A stretch of 64,000 nucleotides of DNA from Brevundimonas bacteroides DSM 4726 (GCF_000701445.1 NZ_JNIX01000004.1:24090-88089), one strand, 5' to 3'; counted from the stretch's first letter, positions 1-9,657 are shown. Translations and numbers: made by a program. Notes: a model not told the origin generated them from the sequence alone.

Positions 1-1270
1 TCACGAACTCCAGAGTCGTGTTGAAGCTCGGCAGCACCGAGTCCGACGTCGACAGCGAGGCTTGGGCGCTCAGCGTCAGGCGCTCGCCCTCCCACTCCCC
101 GCCGGCGGCGAAGACCTGGCTCTCGGTGACGCGCGAGCCGGTGTCGCTGGTGGTGCGCAGATAGGGTGCCAGGTTGCCGGTGGTGCGCGGCAGGATGATC
201 CCCGTTAGGGCCGCCTGCACCGTGCCGAGGTTGATGTCGCCGTTCGGGCCCCGGGCGGCGCCGAGGTTGACCGTCTCGAAGGACGTATTGTCGGTGTTGT
301 CGACGACGCCGTTGTCCGACACCGTCGAAATCTGGACCGTGGAGCTCTGTTCGGCGCGCTGCTGGTCGTTCAGGACGGCGTCGAAATAGAAACGCAGATT
401 GTCGGTCGGCTTCCATTCCGCCGTGCCGGCGAAGTTCGTCGTCTCGTATTCGAAATTGTCGAGATCCTGATTGAAGAACTGGATGCGCAGGAAGGGAAAG
501 GCCTCGGCGCTGGCGCGGCCGGAGTTGGGCAGGACGACGGCGTCGCGGTCGACGCGCGGGCGGAAGGCCGTGACGTCCTGCTCGGCATAGCTGAAGCTGC
601 CGACCAGACCGAACTCGCCCATGCCGGTGTCCCAGCGACGTCCGGCGGTGGCCGAGACCCTCGGCGTCGAGCTCTCGGAAAGGTCGCTGTACTCAGATTG
701 GACACGGAAGGCGAAGAGCGGATCGCTGAGCTCCAACGGTCGGATCGTGCGAAGGTTGATGGTGCCGCCGACCGAGCCTTCGATGGTGCGGGCCTGCGGC
801 ACCTTGGTGACCTCGACCGAACTGACGATCGAGGCGGCCAGGTCGTCGAAGCTGATGCCCGAACGGCCCGAGCCGGAGCCGACGGTGGACACGCCGTTGA
901 TCTCGACCCGGTTGGCGTCGGTGCCGCGGATCTGCACGCCCCGCCCCACGCCGGCCTCGCGGGTGATCTGGACGCCGGTGACGTTCTCGAGCACTTCGGC
1001 CAGGTTCTGGTCGGGCAGCTTGCCGATATCCTCGGCCTCAATGACCTCGACCAGATTGTCCGCCTCGCGCTTCTGGGTCAGGGCGCTTTGCAGCGAGCTG
1101 CGGATGCCGGTGACGATGATCTCGTCGACCTGGTCGGCCTCGTCCTGAGCCGGCGCGTCCTGCGCCAAGGCGGCTCCGGCGATTGTCGCCAGGGCGCTGG
1201 TGGCCATCAGGATCGAAGCGAGCCTGCGTGCGGCGCGCATCGGCGCGCCCGTCTTCTGAATGCCCCTCAC
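1..1270 (-). CDS. TonB-dependent receptor, N-terminal part (cut by window edge)
   Basis: Outer-membrane active transporter; about 423 residues are visible and the C-terminal barrel lies beyond base 1. The N-terminus has a signal peptide ending near residue 36 (GAALA then QDAP), a TonB-box-like VDEIIVTG at about 48-55, and a plug domain with IGKLPDQNLAE, VQIRG and RVEINGVS. Near the edge VLPSFNTTLEF resembles the conserved mid-barrel motif of Caulobacter and Xanthomonas receptors. I chose the GTG at 1270 because GGGGAGA lies about six bases upstream; the in-frame ATG at 1240 has no ribosome site. It ends the minus-strand row receptor, GntR regulator, receptor beside the alginate lyases, so uptake of an oligosaccharide such as oligoalginate is inferred. 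The substrate is not shown by the sequence. Confidence 0.9.
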   Translation of the reverse strand, partial: MRGIQKTGAPMRAARRLASILMATSALATIAGAALAQDAPAQDEADQVDEIIVTGIRSSLQSALTQKREADNLVEVIEAEDIGKLPDQNLAEVLENVTGVQITREAGVGRGVQIRGTDANRVEINGVSTVGSGSGRSGISFDDLAASIVSSVEVTKVPQARTIEGSVGGTINLRTIRPLELSDPLFAFRVQSEYSDLSESSTPRVSATAGRRWDTGMGEFGLVGSFSYAEQDVTAFRPRVDRDAVVLPNSGRASAEAFPFLRIQFFNQDLDNFEYETTNFAGTAEWKPTDNLRFYFDAVLNDQQRAEQSSTVQISTVSDNGVVDNTDNTSFETVNLGAARGPNGDINLGTVQAALTGIILPRTTGNLAPYLRTTSDTGSRVTESQVFAAGGEWEGERLTLSAQASLSTSDSVLPSFNTTLEFV

Positions 1271-1308
1271 GATGCGTCTCCCCGCTGTCGTTATCTGTCC
1301 TAAGCCTC

Positions 1309-1350
1309 AAAAAGACTGCGCCCAGGCCAGCTTAGACAGCCTGGGCGCAG
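1309..1350 (-). terminator. Rho-independent terminator of the GntR gene
   Basis: Read on the minus strand, a perfect 12-bp stem (CTGCGCCCAGGC and its complement, 1316-1327 and 1339-1350) with an 11-base loop starts directly after the stop codon of the GntR gene and is followed by TCTTTTT. This is a textbook intrinsic terminator. It separates the regulator from the receptor downstream, so the receptor beginning at 1270 probably has its own promoter or depends on read-through. Confidence 0.88.
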
Positions 1351-2097
1351 CTAGATCCGGGTGGTCTGGAGGAAGCGTTCCCGGTTCAGTTCGGTGGTGC
1401 GGCGCAGCTCCTCCAGGGCGTCGCGTTCGGTCGCGGCCAGCATCGACTCGAACAGGCGGTGGAAGTGCGAGCGCATGGCGTTGCGCGACGCCTGGGGATC
1501 GCGGCGACGCAGCGCCGCCAGGATTTCGGCGTGCTCGTCGGTTCGGTCCGACCAGTCGTTATGGCAGACGCGGGCATAGGTGGCGCGAACGGCCGGCAAC
1601 TCGTTCCTCATGCGCCAGATCAGCTGGACCATGTGCTCGATGACCGGGTTGCCGGCGATGCGGGCGATGGTCAGGTGGAACTGCCGGTCGGCCTCGGCCG
1701 ACGCCGCGTCGTCGGCGTTGGGGTCCGACATAACGACGATCAGCTCCTCGAGCTCGGCCAATTCGAGGTCGGTGATGTTGGCGCTGGCCAGCGCCGCCGC
1801 TTCGGCCTCGATTACGGCGCGGGCGGCGGTCAGGTCGAAAGCGGAGACCTGGGGCAGGTCCGCCGACGGCGTGCCCGCTGAGGTGACATAGACGCCCGAT
1901 CCCGTGCGGATGGAAATGAGCCCGAGCGCCTCCAAGGCGATCTCGGCCTCGCGGATCGTTACCCGGCTGACGCCGAAACGCTCCGCCAGGTCCCGTTCTC
2001 CGGGCAGACGCGAGCCGACCGGGAACTCGCCCGAGTCGATCAGCTTGCGGATCTCGCCCGCGATGGCCTGATAGAGACGCTCCGACATCATCTGCAT
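1351..2097 (-). CDS. FadR-type GntR transcriptional regulator
   Basis: A 248-residue DNA-binding regulator. Residues about 8-70 form the winged helix-turn-helix (GSRLPGERDLAERFGVSRVT, then a GSGVYV wing). Residues about 85-220 form an all-helical FCD ligand domain with the metal-binding pattern D..FH, a central H and HFHRLFESM near the end. AGGAAA lies seven bases before the ATG at 2097; a second ATG lies two codons in. FadR-subfamily regulators of this kind often control hexuronate or alginate breakdown and are relieved by a pathway intermediate. Its place between two TonB receptors and divergent lyase genes makes it the likely local repressor. Ligand and targets are inferred. A strong terminator follows it. 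Confidence 0.9.
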   Translation of the reverse strand: MQMMSERLYQAIAGEIRKLIDSGEFPVGSRLPGERDLAERFGVSRVTIREAEIALEALGLISIRTGSGVYVTSAGTPSADLPQVSAFDLTAARAVIEAEAAALASANITDLELAELEELIVVMSDPNADDAASAEADRQFHLTIARIAGNPVIEHMVQLIWRMRNELPAVRATYARVCHNDWSDRTDEHAEILAALRRRDPQASRNAMRSHFHRLFESMLAATERDALEELRRTTELNRERFLQTTRI

Positions 2098-2160
2098 GGT
2101 CCGGTTTCCTTTTGCCTCTGGATGAGGCCAGTCTCGCGACCGGCCTCACCTCCAGCGGGT

Positions 2161-5040
2161 TCAGAACCGGTATCGCGCTCCCAGATAGTAGCGTGGGCCG
2201 TAGGTGTTGTATTCCCGGATGGAGCCCAGGATCGGCATGTCGTGGATGCGCGGCTCGTCGTTCAGGTTCGAGCCTTCGAAGCTGAACGACAGATTCGAAT
2301 TGACCCGGTAGGTGGCCCGGAAATCGAAAACGCCGGTGTCGCGGATGTAGCGGTTCTGGGACGGGGCGCCGACGAACTTCTGATAGTAGTCCGACCGGTA
2401 CTTGTAGATGCCCTGAAGCTCGACTGGACCGATCTCCCAATAGAGCGAGCCCGAAAAGACGTGCTCGGACAGGCCGAAGATGCCGGCCGGCTCGACGATG
2501 CCGGGCGTGACCACGCCCGTCGCCGGATTGATCTGGTCGCCCAGGCGCAGGTCCTGGGTCTCGTAGTCGGAGTCCGCGTAGTTGTAGCTGACCTTGAAGC
2601 CGATGCCGTCAAAGGGCGCCGGCAGGTTCGAGAACCGGTGCGCGGCCGTGAGCTCGAAGCCGGTCAGGATGCTGTCGTCGTCTGTAGTGACATCCTGGAC
2701 AACCGGGATGGTCACGGTCTGACCGCCGATCTGATAGGTCTCGTTCAGCAGGGCCGGGATGAAGCCGCCGTTGAACTGCTTGATGTAGACGGCGGCGCTG
2801 AAGATCGAGTCCTCGTTCGGATACCACTCCAGCGACAGGTCGCCATTCCACGACAGCAGAGGCTCAGTGCGCGGATTTCCGTTGGCCGTGATGCTGGCGA
2901 TGGCGTCGTCCACGCTGGTGAAGGCGTTGCCGCTCTCGAGGTTGAAGGTGCGGCCAGCGCCCAGCGCCGACGGGTCCGGCCTCGACATGGCGCGAAACAG
3001 CCCGACGCGAAGCTGCAGGTCGTCCTTCAAGGCAAAGTTGGCGTTCACGCTGGGCAGCCAGGCTTCGGACGAACCATTGATCGTCTGGGATTCGAACTGG
3101 CCGGTAGAGACCAACCGGATGGTGCCGTCGGGGTTGTTGATGACGTTCAGCCCGCTGCGCAGTCCGATCGAGGTCACCTCGGTGCGGACGTAGCGCAGAC
3201 CCACGTTGCCGGTGACGGGCAGGCCGAACAGCTCGCTGTCGAATTCGCCCAGCACATAGGCGGCCTGGGTCTCTTCGGTCACGTCGCGGTCGCCGATGGC
3301 GCGACGATCGGCGTTCGGCCCGGTGTCGTCAGTTCCGGTGAAGGACTGAAACAGGCAAAGCGCGTCGAACGTGGCCCAACGGCTGATGGTGTTTCCGTTC
3401 GCGTTGTTGAGGAAATCCGACTGGGGGAACTCGGTCCGGCAGGCCAGGTTGGCGTTGCGGATGGTCGCGGCCGTGGTGACGTTGATCTCCACCCGATCGT
3501 CGTTGTCCCGATAGGTCAGCTCCGAAAAGCGCAGGCCCGCCTTGACCCGTGTCAACCCAAAGTCCGCCAACTCATAGGTTCCGTCAAAGCGGGCGGCCGA
3601 TATCTCGTTGTCGCGGACGGACTCGTCCCGGCGCAGGCGGGCGGCGGCGCTGAAGTTGTCGTGGTCGGTCAGGTCGTAGACCGGGCTGACGACGATGCCG
3701 GGGATGTCGCGGCCCTGCACGTCGAAGCTGTAGGCGACACGCTGGCCGTTGATTACGCCGGGGACCACCACGCCATTGATGTCGGTGGCGTTGGACCGAA
3801 GGCGGACCTGTCGATCCATCTCGCTGCGGAAGGTGCTGGAATAGGAGATATCGGTCTCCAGCGTCAGCCGGTCGGTGGGCATCCAGGTCAGGCGCAGGCC
3901 CCCGCCTTCGTATTGTTCGTCGCGGATGCGGTAGGTGGGCGTCGACTCAATCGTGGAGTTGCCGGTGTAGGCCAGGAGGACGCCGTCGCCGGTGACCACC
4001 CGGTTACCCACGCCTCTGAACGCCTCGGAGAAGTTCAGGTCGTTTCGCTCCTCGGTATAGGTGCGCTGGGAGTTCTGGTAGTCGAAGCCGATCTCGAGTT
4101 GATCGTTCGGACGCCATTGCAGGGCGGCGAAGATCGCGTCGCGCTGATCGTTCTCGACGAACTGCCGGTAGGTCCTGCTGCCGGCGGTCAGGTAGTAGGG
4201 CGTGCCGGCCGCTACCTGGGCCGGAGTAACAGTCGTGCAGTTCGACGTGACGGCGACCACCTGGGTCCCGTTGCAGGCCACCCATGTGGAGCTGGAGGTG
4301 AACAGCTCTTCGGGATTGGTGCCTTCCAGGCTCTGGACGCCGAGCGAGACGCCCAGTTCACCCAGGCCCTCGATCTCGAACTGGTCGATGTAGCTGGCGG
4401 TGCCGCGCCAGCCGACGCCGGCGTTGTCGTTCAGCCGATCGTCATAGCCGGCGTAAAGCGCCCGGCCCTCGATCTGGAACCGGCGTCGGCCGAAATCCAG
4501 GGGCTGGATGGTCTCCATGTTGACGATGCCGGCCACACCGCCTTCCACGAAGTCGGCGCGCTGCGTCTTGTAGATGGCGACGGTGTTGATGAGTTCGGAC
4601 GGGAACTGGTTGAAGTTCACCGAGCGGTCGCCACTGCCGTTGGTCGCTTCGCGGCCGTTGAAGGTTGCCGCGCCCAGGAAGGGCCCCAGGCCCCGGATGG
4701 CGATTTCCGACGCCCCGCCTTTCTCGCGGTGCGTCGAGGCGCCGGTGATGGTCTCGATGGCCTCGCCGATCGACAGCGCGGGCAAATCACCGATGTCCTC
4801 GGCAGAGAGCACATCGGCGACCACAGTTTCGTCGCGCTTTCGCTCGATCGAGCTCTGAATCGCTGCTCGGATGCCGGTGACGACGACCTCGTCAACCGTG
4901 GTCGTCTCGTCCTCCTGGGGCGGGGGGACGTCCTGGGCCTGGGCCGCCGAGGCGATGGCTAGCGGCAGCAGAGCCGCGGAAACGAGCAGGCGACCGACCG
5001 TTTGGCCATGGGCGCGCGACGCCCCATCCCGAATGATCAT
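2161..5040 (-). CDS. TonB-dependent receptor, probable alginate oligosaccharide importer
   Basis: A full-length outer-membrane receptor of 959 residues. A signal peptide (cleavage after about residue 35, AAQA then QDVPP) is followed by a TonB-box-like VDEVVVTG at about 49-56, and a plug with EDIGDLPALSIGEAIETI, IRGLGPF and FVEGGVAGIVNMET. The rest is a beta-barrel with the late motifs IFGLSEHVFSGSLYWE and FSFEGSNLNDEPRIHD, ending in the aromatic C-terminus GARYRF used for barrel insertion. GGGAGG lies six bases before the ATG. It is divergent from the PL6/PL17 lyase operon and shares its promoter region, so import of alginate fragments across the outer membrane is the likely job. The substrate is inferred from this context. 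Confidence 0.93.
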   Translation of the reverse strand: MIIRDGASRAHGQTVGRLLVSAALLPLAIASAAQAQDVPPPQEDETTTVDEVVVTGIRAAIQSSIERKRDETVVADVLSAEDIGDLPALSIGEAIETITGASTHREKGGASEIAIRGLGPFLGAATFNGREATNGSGDRSVNFNQFPSELINTVAIYKTQRADFVEGGVAGIVNMETIQPLDFGRRRFQIEGRALYAGYDDRLNDNAGVGWRGTASYIDQFEIEGLGELGVSLGVQSLEGTNPEELFTSSSTWVACNGTQVVAVTSNCTTVTPAQVAAGTPYYLTAGSRTYRQFVENDQRDAIFAALQWRPNDQLEIGFDYQNSQRTYTEERNDLNFSEAFRGVGNRVVTGDGVLLAYTGNSTIESTPTYRIRDEQYEGGGLRLTWMPTDRLTLETDISYSSTFRSEMDRQVRLRSNATDINGVVVPGVINGQRVAYSFDVQGRDIPGIVVSPVYDLTDHDNFSAAARLRRDESVRDNEISAARFDGTYELADFGLTRVKAGLRFSELTYRDNDDRVEINVTTAATIRNANLACRTEFPQSDFLNNANGNTISRWATFDALCLFQSFTGTDDTGPNADRRAIGDRDVTEETQAAYVLGEFDSELFGLPVTGNVGLRYVRTEVTSIGLRSGLNVINNPDGTIRLVSTGQFESQTINGSSEAWLPSVNANFALKDDLQLRVGLFRAMSRPDPSALGAGRTFNLESGNAFTSVDDAIASITANGNPRTEPLLSWNGDLSLEWYPNEDSIFSAAVYIKQFNGGFIPALLNETYQIGGQTVTIPVVQDVTTDDDSILTGFELTAAHRFSNLPAPFDGIGFKVSYNYADSDYETQDLRLGDQINPATGVVTPGIVEPAGIFGLSEHVFSGSLYWEIGPVELQGIYKYRSDYYQKFVGAPSQNRYIRDTGVFDFRATYRVNSNLSFSFEGSNLNDEPRIHDMPILGSIREYNTYGPRYYLGARYRF

Positions 5041-5233
5041 CAGAAACCTCCCGGCCCGCTCATTTGACGGCGGGCTTTGACAGAGGTTGTCCAGATGGTT
5101 GGAAACTTGTCAACCAATCATCTCGCGATCCTGCAACCGAGAGGTTGTCCAGCCAGTCCACAAACTGGTTGACGGGTTGCGTGGATCGTCTCTACCGTCG
5201 CGTCACGCGGCGAAGATCGCGGGGAGGATGCGT
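5041..5233. promoter_or_regulatory. Divergent promoter region with repeated operator-like elements
   Basis: This 193-bp stretch separates the receptor (minus) from the lyase operon (plus). It holds two exact copies of GAGGTTGTCCAG at 5083-5094 and 5141-5152, an interrupted palindrome TGGTTG-N9-CAACCA at 5096-5116, TTGTCAACCA at 5107-5116, and TGGTTGAC at 5166-5173, the reverse complement of part of that site. FadR-type uronate regulators such as UxuR and ExuR bind sites built on TTGGT and ACCAA arms, so these are candidate operators for the GntR protein nearby. TTGACA at 5078-5083 could be a plus-strand -35 element but I see no convincing -10. The regulatory role is an inference. Confidence 0.55.
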
Positions 5234-7438
5234 ATGTGGGGTTCGGCTCGATCGCTTCGCCGCAGCGTTGGCTGGATCGCGCAGGTGCTACTGGTCTTCG
5301 TGCCAGGGTGGGCCGAGGCCCGCGAGGACCGTATGGTCCGCACGCCAGCCGAGTACGAGCAGGCCCTGGATCGCTCCCGCCCGGGCGACCGGATCGTCCT
5401 GGCCAACGGCGAGTGGCGCGACTTCCAGGTCCTGTTCAACGCAGAGGGGGAGGATGGGCGGCCCATCACGCTCACTGCCCAGACGCCGGGTGCCGTCATC
5501 TTGACCGGACAGTCCAACCTGCGCATGGCGGGGCGGCATCTGGTGGTATCGAACCTGGTCTTCCGGGACGGCTGGTCGCCGACCGGCGAGGTCGTCTCTT
5601 TCCGTCAGAACCGCCAGAACCGCGCCGTGAACAGCAGGGTCACAGGCATCGTCATCGACGGGTTTTCTAAGCCGGACCGCTCGGAGTCGGACAACTGGGT
5701 GGCCATGTACGGCTTCGGCAACCGCTTCGACCACAGCCACCTGATCGGCAAGACCAATGCGGGGACCACTCTGGTGGTGGTGCGCGACGAAGAGCAGGGG
5801 CTGGAGAACCGCCATCTGATCGACCACAACTGGTTCGGCCCGCGACCGCCGCTCGGCTCCAACGGCGGCGAGACCCTCCGTATCGGAACCAGCCACGATT
5901 CCGAGTCGAGTTCCTTCACCACCGTGACCGCCAACTGGTTCGAGCGCACCAACGGCGAGGTGGAGATCATTTCCAACAAGTCCGGCCAGAACACCTACCG
6001 GGGCAATGTCTTCTTCGAGGCTGAAGGGGCGCTGACCCTGCGCCACGGCGATGGAGCCGTGGTCGAGGACAATGTCTTCATCGGCAACGGCCGCCCCAAT
6101 ACGGGCGGCATCCGGGTCATCAATCGCAACAACACCGTCAGGAACAACTACATGGAGGGCCTGCGGGGCGAAGGTTTCGCAAGCGCCCTGACCATCCTCT
6201 ACGGCGTGCCCAACTCGCCGCTGAACCGTTACGTTCAGGTCCAGAATGCGGTGATCGAGAACAACACCCTGGTGGACGTAGCCGAGGTCGCGCTCGGCGA
6301 GGGCATGGACACGGAGCGATCGGCTCCGCCGATCGACAGCCGCTTCGCGCGCAACCTCATCGTCAACCGGGACGGTTCCGATCCCGTCCGGATGACCGGC
6401 GACCTGGGGGGAATCGCGTTCGAGGGCAATGTGGTCTCCGCGCACGCCACAATCCTGCCTGGAGCGGAATCGCGGACCGTGGCCCTTTCGCGCGGCCGGG
6501 GTGGCCTGATGGTTCCACAAGGCGTGGACGGGATCGGCGCCCGGCGCGACCTGGCGTTCGTGGGCAGAAACGCCGTGGGCGTAAGCTGGTACCCCAAGGA
6601 TGCCGAGCGGGCGGCGCTTGACAGCGGTCAGACGATCGCCGTCGCCGCCGAAGAGGACGCCCTGACCCTCGCCGCGCGGACTGCCGCGCCGGGCGACCGG
6701 CTGGTGCTGGCGGCCGGTGACCATGTGGTCAACGCCGTCCTCGCGGTCGAGACGCCTCTGACGGTCGAAGGGCCCAGCGACGGAGAGGCGCGGATCCTGT
6801 TCTCGCGGCCCACCCTGTTCGAGATCGGCCGCCATGGCTCCCTGAAACTCGCGAACCTCAGCATCAGCGGGGCCGAGGCGCCGGATGCCGCCGGCAACGC
6901 TGTGGTGCGCGCCGGAAGCGATGCCTTCGGCTATCGGCTGGAACTGTCCGGCGTGCGCGTCTCGGACCTGACGGTGAACCGTGCGTTCGATCTCATCGCG
7001 GCCGAACCGGGCTCGCTGGCGTCACGCATCGTGCTCAGCGCGGTCACGGCGGAAGGTCTGACGGGGTCCGTGCTGCGCGCCAGTGCCGAGACCCGGGATC
7101 TGGGTACCTATAACGCCGAGGTGGTGGAGGTGACAGGCTCGACTTTCCGCCGGATCGCGGGGCCGGCAATCGACCTCTATCGGGGCGGCACCGACGAGAG
7201 CACCTTTGGCCCGCGTCTGACGGTCAGCGGCACGACCTTCCAGGGGGTCGGGCAGGGGGGCGCTGTGCCGGCCGCGATCCGTCTCATCGGAGTGCAGCGG
7301 GCCGAACTGACGGCGAACCGCTTCACCGAAAGCGGACCGGTGCGCTTTGAGCGCCGCGTTGGCGCGCCTGTCCTGATCTGGCGTGACAATCAGGCGGACG
7401 CCGATCCGTTTCTCTTTTCCAACGTGGAGGCCCAATGA
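5234..7438 (+). CDS. PL6 family alginate lyase
   Basis: A secreted or periplasmic polysaccharide lyase of 734 residues that would cleave alginate by beta-elimination. After a signal peptide (about 1-24, ending GWAEA) comes a right-handed parallel beta-helix of the chondroitinase-B/PL6 type, with NWFGPRPP and SNGGETLRIGTSHDSESS, then the catalytic pair in NKSGQNTYRGN (Lys about 249) and LTLRHGDG (Arg about 270). The spacing matches the Lys250/Arg271 pair known in chondroitinase B. A second beta-helix-like part fills residues about 480-730, as in long PL6 enzymes. I prefer the ATG at 5234, six bases after GGAGG, over the ATG at 5228, which directly abuts it. Its stop overlaps the next gene (ATGA), so the two are translationally coupled. 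Confidence 0.93.
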   Translation: MWGSARSLRRSVGWIAQVLLVFVPGWAEAREDRMVRTPAEYEQALDRSRPGDRIVLANGEWRDFQVLFNAEGEDGRPITLTAQTPGAVILTGQSNLRMAGRHLVVSNLVFRDGWSPTGEVVSFRQNRQNRAVNSRVTGIVIDGFSKPDRSESDNWVAMYGFGNRFDHSHLIGKTNAGTTLVVVRDEEQGLENRHLIDHNWFGPRPPLGSNGGETLRIGTSHDSESSSFTTVTANWFERTNGEVEIISNKSGQNTYRGNVFFEAEGALTLRHGDGAVVEDNVFIGNGRPNTGGIRVINRNNTVRNNYMEGLRGEGFASALTILYGVPNSPLNRYVQVQNAVIENNTLVDVAEVALGEGMDTERSAPPIDSRFARNLIVNRDGSDPVRMTGDLGGIAFEGNVVSAHATILPGAESRTVALSRGRGGLMVPQGVDGIGARRDLAFVGRNAVGVSWYPKDAERAALDSGQTIAVAAEEDALTLAARTAAPGDRLVLAAGDHVVNAVLAVETPLTVEGPSDGEARILFSRPTLFEIGRHGSLKLANLSISGAEAPDAAGNAVVRAGSDAFGYRLELSGVRVSDLTVNRAFDLIAAEPGSLASRIVLSAVTAEGLTGSVLRASAETRDLGTYNAEVVEVTGSTFRRIAGPAIDLYRGGTDESTFGPRLTVSGTTFQGVGQGGAVPAAIRLIGVQRAELTANRFTESGPVRFERRVGAPVLIWRDNQADADPFLFSNVEAQ

Positions 7439-9657
7439 TGCGGATCGTCCTGATCTCCGCCCTCCTCGCGGGGGCACCGGTGACGCAGGCTCTGGCTCAT
7501 GAGCCGCCATCGGCGCTGGCAGCCCAGACTGCGGAAACGGCTCCGACCCTGTTCGCCCTCGCGGATTGGCAGTCGGCGGCCGAGGCTGGCGACCGCTATC
7601 CCCTGTTCACGGCGGAGCGACAGCGTCTTGAGGCCGAGGTGCGACGCGCTATGGCGGCGGGACCCAATGTGCCGGTCCCCCGCGACCTTGGCGGCGGGCC
7701 CACGCACGAACAGCACAAGGCGAACTACAAGCTGATCGCCGGAGCCGGGGCGCTTTACCGGTTGACGGGTGACCGGGCTTACGCCGACTTCGCGCGCGAC
7801 CTCTTGTTGGCCTACGCCGAACTCTATCCGACGCTGGGCCGCCATCCGGTCGGGCGGTCCTCGGTCAAGGGGCGGCTGTTCTGGCAGGCGCTGAATGACT
7901 CGGTCTGGCTGGTCTATGCCAGCCAGGGATACGACGCGATCCGGGACAGTCTGTCGGACGCCGACCGCCAGCGTATCGATGATGACGTGTTTCGCCGCAT
8001 GGCCCGCTTCTTCGTCGAAGACAACGCGGCTTACTTCGACCGCATCCACAACCACGCGGCCTGGGCGGCCGCGGGCGTGGGCATGACCGGCTACGTCCTG
8101 CGCGACGACCGTTTGGTGGAGCAGGCTCTGCGCGGCTCGCGCAGCGACGGTTCGGCCGGCTTCCTGCGCCAGATCGACGAGCTGTTCTCGCCGGACGGCT
8201 ACTACGCCGAGGGACCCTATTATCAGCGCTACGCGCTCGCGCCCTTCATCATCTTCGCGCGCGCCGTCCAGGCCAATGATCCCGAACGAGGCATCTTCGA
8301 CTACCGCCAGGGCGTCCTGCTGAAGGCCGTCGAAAGCGTCATCCAGGCCTCCTATGGGGGCAAGATCATCCCGATCAACGACTCCATTCCCGAGAAGGGA
8401 ATCGACAGCGAGGAGATCGTCACCGGCGTGGCCGTCGCTTTCGGCCAGACCTCGGACCCGCGCCTGCTGTCCATCGTGCGGACGCAGGGACGCACCCTCC
8501 TGACGCCGGACGGGCTGGCGATCGCGCGAGGCCTCGCGGAAGGACGCGCCCAACCGTTCGACTTCCGCTCGATGTCTTTGAGCGACGGCCCGAATGGCGA
8601 CCGAGGGGCCCTGGCCCTGATCCGGGCCGGCGGCGCGGACGGCCAGCTGCTGGTCATGAAGAACACCCAGCAGGGCCAGGGGCACGGCCATTTCGACCGA
8701 CTGAACTGGCTGTTTTACGACCGGGGCGCAGCGGTGGTGACCGACTACGGCGCGGCGCGGTTCCTGAACATCGAGGCCAAGGACGGCGGCGGCTATCTCG
8801 ACGAGAACGAGAGCTGGGCCATGTCGACCATCGCCCACAACACCCTGGCCGTCGACGGCCAGAGCCAGTTCGGCGGCGACTGGGAACACGCCGAACAGTT
8901 CGCCATGACCCAGGAGGCGTTCGACCTCTCGCCCGGATTCCAGGTCGCGCGGGGTCGCACCGGCGACGCCTACCCGGGCGTGGAGATGACCCGCACCCTG
9001 GCGCTCGTCGAGCATCCGGAGTTGTCTGCGCCGCTGGTGATCGACGTCCTTCGGGCCGACGGGGACCGGCCGAGGCTCTACGACCTGCCGCTGCATTTCG
9101 CCGGCCACATCATCACGCAAGGCTTCGCAGCGCGCCACGCGCCCGAGGGCCGCCCGGTGCTGGGCGACCGCGCCGGCTATCAGCATCTGTGGGTCGACGC
9201 CCAGTCGGAGGCGGGGGAGGAGCCGCGCAGCCTGACCTGGCTTCAGAACGACCGGTTCTACACCTACCGCTTCGCCGCCAGCGCGCCGACCCGGGCCCTG
9301 CTGGTCGAGAGCGGGGCCAACGATCCCAGCTTCAACCTGCGCCGCGAGCAGGCCCTGATCCGACGCATGGACGGTCAGGCCGACGCTGTCTTCTACGGCG
9401 TGCTGGAGCCGCACGGCGCCTACGACAGCCGGGCCGAGACGGTCGAGGGCTCGACCAGTCGCATCCGGTCGCTGACCCACGTCGAAGGCGACGACGCGGT
9501 GGCCGTCATCGTCGAGCTGGTGTCCGGCTCGCGGATCATCATGGCCGCCGCCGACAACGCGGGGCCAGCGGCGACGCACAGCCTGAACGTCGCCGGCGAG
9601 ATCCTGACCTGGACCGGGCCGCACGCCCGCTTCGACCGCCCGGAGACCGCCCGATGA
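7435..9657 (+). CDS. PL17 family oligoalginate lyase
   Basis: A 740-residue exolytic lyase that would turn oligoalginate into unsaturated monouronate, which becomes DEHU. A signal peptide (about 1-21) precedes an alpha/alpha toroid domain and a C-terminal heparinase II/III beta-sandwich. Visible family signatures are IHNHAAWAA (Asn and His about 206-207), YYAEGPYYQRYALAPF (Tyr about 262) and the sandwich motif TIAHNTLAVDGQSQFGG. Asn, His and Tyr at about these positions are catalytic in the PL17 enzyme Alg17c. The ATG at 7435 overlaps the PL6 stop; the ATG at 7438 is equally possible, with GGAGG four or seven bases upstream. PL6 endo-cleavage followed by PL17 exo-cleavage is the usual division of labour. 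Confidence 0.93.
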   Translation: MMRIVLISALLAGAPVTQALAHEPPSALAAQTAETAPTLFALADWQSAAEAGDRYPLFTAERQRLEAEVRRAMAAGPNVPVPRDLGGGPTHEQHKANYKLIAGAGALYRLTGDRAYADFARDLLLAYAELYPTLGRHPVGRSSVKGRLFWQALNDSVWLVYASQGYDAIRDSLSDADRQRIDDDVFRRMARFFVEDNAAYFDRIHNHAAWAAAGVGMTGYVLRDDRLVEQALRGSRSDGSAGFLRQIDELFSPDGYYAEGPYYQRYALAPFIIFARAVQANDPERGIFDYRQGVLLKAVESVIQASYGGKIIPINDSIPEKGIDSEEIVTGVAVAFGQTSDPRLLSIVRTQGRTLLTPDGLAIARGLAEGRAQPFDFRSMSLSDGPNGDRGALALIRAGGADGQLLVMKNTQQGQGHGHFDRLNWLFYDRGAAVVTDYGAARFLNIEAKDGGGYLDENESWAMSTIAHNTLAVDGQSQFGGDWEHAEQFAMTQEAFDLSPGFQVARGRTGDAYPGVEMTRTLALVEHPELSAPLVIDVLRADGDRPRLYDLPLHFAGHIITQGFAARHAPEGRPVLGDRAGYQHLWVDAQSEAGEEPRSLTWLQNDRFYTYRFAASAPTRALLVESGANDPSFNLRREQALIRRMDGQADAVFYGVLEPHGAYDSRAETVEGSTSRIRSLTHVEGDDAVAVIVELVSGSRIIMAAADNAGPAATHSLNVAGEILTWTGPHARFDRPETAR

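Noticed and set aside
2122..4962. A 946-codon open frame on the plus strand opposite the TonB receptor
   Set aside because: Codon mirror of a GC-rich gene; the protein is rich in Val, Asp and Gly without any domain, while the minus strand encodes an evident receptor.
5288..6835. A 515-codon minus-strand frame opposite the PL6 lyase
   Set aside because: Antisense shadow without start signal or family resemblance.
7390..9624. A 744-codon open frame on the minus strand opposite the PL17 lyase
   Set aside because: Shadow frame; Arg/Gln/Gly-rich with no motif, whereas the plus strand carries clear PL17 signatures.
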